DNA of 25,103 nt, taken from the NCBI GenBank assembly GCA_000695325.1, contig AVPN01001083.1:1-25103 (forward strand), written 5' to 3'. Shown here in pieces: positions 24,127-25,103 of the stretch. How positions within the stretch are numbered: the stretch's first letter is position 1; every line of letters begins with the position of its first letter. The notes beneath the pieces are model-generated. The model ran no database searches. It worked only from the letters and a program-made list of their open reading frames with translations, and was not told where the DNA came from. This stretch comes from Pleurobrachia bachei. Lineage: Eukaryota; Ctenophora; Tentaculata; Cydippida; Pleurobrachiidae. The position numbers and the translations under genes were made by a program.

Positions 24127-25103
24127 AGAACATGTGTCTGAAGAAGAAGAACCGAAATTGTTCCGCCAGCCAAGGTTCAAGTTCATTTCATGTTGTCCAC
24201 TAGAAGATAGCGCCCTAAAGGAAGTCTCGCCTGGGAAATACTTCTCTTTTGATGGAACAGTTTTCCGAATGGTCGTCCTTCTACGTTCGTCGGAACTAAA
24301 AAAAGCTAAGTTTGAAGTGCTTGATCCTAACAAACAGCCTACTTCTGGTAAACTCAATCCAATTGATCGTGATTCCTGTGAGCTGGTATTCCAACCAAAA
24401 TCTCCAGGATCGTACACAGTCACCGTTGTATTGGGTCGTTTCGGTCCCCTGATGGGTTTCCCTGTAACCATCAGTCTTTCCGATGAGCAGTTCCCTTCCA
24501 GAGATTACAATAAACCAACTGAAGAAATTGAAGAAATCAAGGAAGACATGACAGAGGTTGTCATGGAGAACGTTGATGTTGTCAAAAGTGCTCCTTCATC
24601 AAAACACCCAATGGATTTCGCTCCTAAAATGGCTGGTCTGAAAGCTCCCGGAAAGCCCTCACAAATAGTTCCTGATTTCGAAGAAGATGAGTCTCTGGAA
24701 GACGATTTTAATGTTGAGGTCGAAATGGAGAGTTTCAATGTTGTAAAAAGTGCTCCTTCACCAAAACATCCGAAGGATAGTGCTGCTAAAATGGCTGGCC
24801 TAAAAGCTCCCGGAAAGCCCTCACAAAATGTTCCTGAAGTAGAAAATCGTCAGTTGGCAGAAGATGAGTCCCTGGAAGAAGATTTTGATGTTGAAGTCAA
24901 AATGGAAACAGTTGATGTTGTAAAGAGTGTTCCCGTTCCTTCTAAGACGGCCCAAAAGAAAATCAAACCAGCTGAAAAGGAGATCGAGGAAACTGAAGTT
25001 GTTCCCAAAGAGAAGATACTTGAAGTAGTTACCCACGATTCCATGGATCAGTTCCTGGCCTATGATGTTCATCTCCATGACTACTCTGCCTCCGATTCTG
25101 ATG
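24050..25103 (+). CDS. Giant filamin-repeat protein, segment 4 (partial, continues beyond the window)
   Basis: After the frame break near 24,045, frame 2 reads IAQEKLLTGQIPGT, matching TQEKLLAREPDNV of the paralogous position at ~18,412. A filamin-like repeat follows at about 24160-24480 (FKFISCCPLEDSALKEVSPG to GPLMGFPVTISL), the counterpart of repeat 11 in segment 1 (FKISFSCPPEESALKPLSPG). Then come three rounds of the DVVKSAP motif and two of the MAGLKAPG motif, and EKILEVVTHDSMDQFLAYD. The frame is open to the window edge, just where another Gly-Asp-Gly domain would be expected from the repeat at 22,1xx. The 5' limit is set by homology, not by a start codon. Confidence 0.8.
   Translation, partial: MAQEKLLTGQIPGTSNLVRHSSVLDEEHVSEEEEPKLFRQPRFKFISCCPLEDSALKEVSPGKYFSFDGTVFRMVVLLRSSELKKAKFEVLDPNKQPTSGKLNPIDRDSCELVFQPKSPGSYTVTVVLGRFGPLMGFPVTISLSDEQFPSRDYNKPTEEIEEIKEDMTEVVMENVDVVKSAPSSKHPMDFAPKMAGLKAPGKPSQIVPDFEEDESLEDDFNVEVEMESFNVVKSAPSPKHPKDSAAKMAGLKAPGKPSQNVPEVENRQLAEDESLEEDFDVEVKMETVDVVKSVPVPSKTAQKKIKPAEKEIEETEVVPKEKILEVVTHDSMDQFLAYDVHLHDYSASDSD
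24788..25103 (+). repeat. Second copy of the linker block, cut by the window edge
   Basis: Matches 21841-22153 at an offset of 2,947-2,950 bp with a few indels in multiples of three and scattered substitutions (NVPEVENRQLAEDE against IVPDVENRQLSEVE). It ends at SDSD, immediately before the expected next hairpin domain. Confidence 0.9.

Noticed and set aside
6349-25103. Canonical filamin with a calponin-homology actin-binding domain
   Set aside because: No calponin-homology-like sequence is visible anywhere; the N-terminus is winged-helix-like instead, so I do not give a filamin gene symbol.
1-25103. Mobile element or CRISPR array as the cause of the repeats
   Set aside because: No transposase, reverse transcriptase, terminal inverted repeats or target-site duplications were seen, and the repeats are coding domains and spacers without regular short repeat-spacer structure.

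Overview
The window looks like nuclear DNA of a eukaryote, most likely an invertebrate animal; I cannot name the phylum. Pointers are filamin-type Ig-like repeats (an animal and animal-relative family), AT-rich indel-prone spacers with polypyrimidine/AG splice-type signals, and very long coding stretches rich in Ser/Asp/Glu linkers. There are no bacterial operon features, CRISPR arrays, rRNA, recognisable tRNA genes or recognisable mobile elements.

Layout. 1-2677 is a non-coding spacer. 2678-3730 encodes a short protein of 350 residues. 3731-6348 is a second copy of the same spacer. From 6349 to the end of the window runs essentially one giant gene, more than 6,000 codons on the + strand, whose frame is interrupted three times: near 11,461 (2 nt missing relative to a paralogous copy), at 15,784 (an 836-bp tandem duplication) and near 24,045 (a small indel). 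It runs off the right edge. The short gene is an exact protein duplicate of the first ~345 residues of the giant gene.

The giant product reads, N to C: a winged-helix-like start; a Ser/Arg-rich linker; about 12 filamin-like Ig repeats; a charged linker; a second in-frame copy of repeats 7 (second half) to 12 plus linker (2.1-kb tandem duplication); very acidic and Ala-Pro/Ser-Thr-Pro-Lys linkers; then alternating modules of (a) a ~260-residue Gly-Asp-Gly hairpin-repeat domain I cannot assign to a family, (b) paired filamin-like repeats and (c) acidic linkers carrying recurring short motifs (DVEVxMETVDVVKSAP, PKMAGLKAPGKPS, KKWWPSWLPKPFDF). No signal peptide, transmembrane segment or calponin-homology actin-binding domain is seen, so an intracellular, filament- or scaffold-like role is the best inference.

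The region is a record of repeated duplication at several scales (3.7 kb, 2.1 kb, 1.4 kb, 0.84 kb, plus sequence homogenisation between domains). The most striking case is the 836-bp tandem duplication: the extra copy starts with GTAAAG and ends with CAG, so splicing it out would restore the frame exactly, a candidate newborn intron. The main caution is that some duplications may be two divergent haplotypes joined in tandem by assembly.
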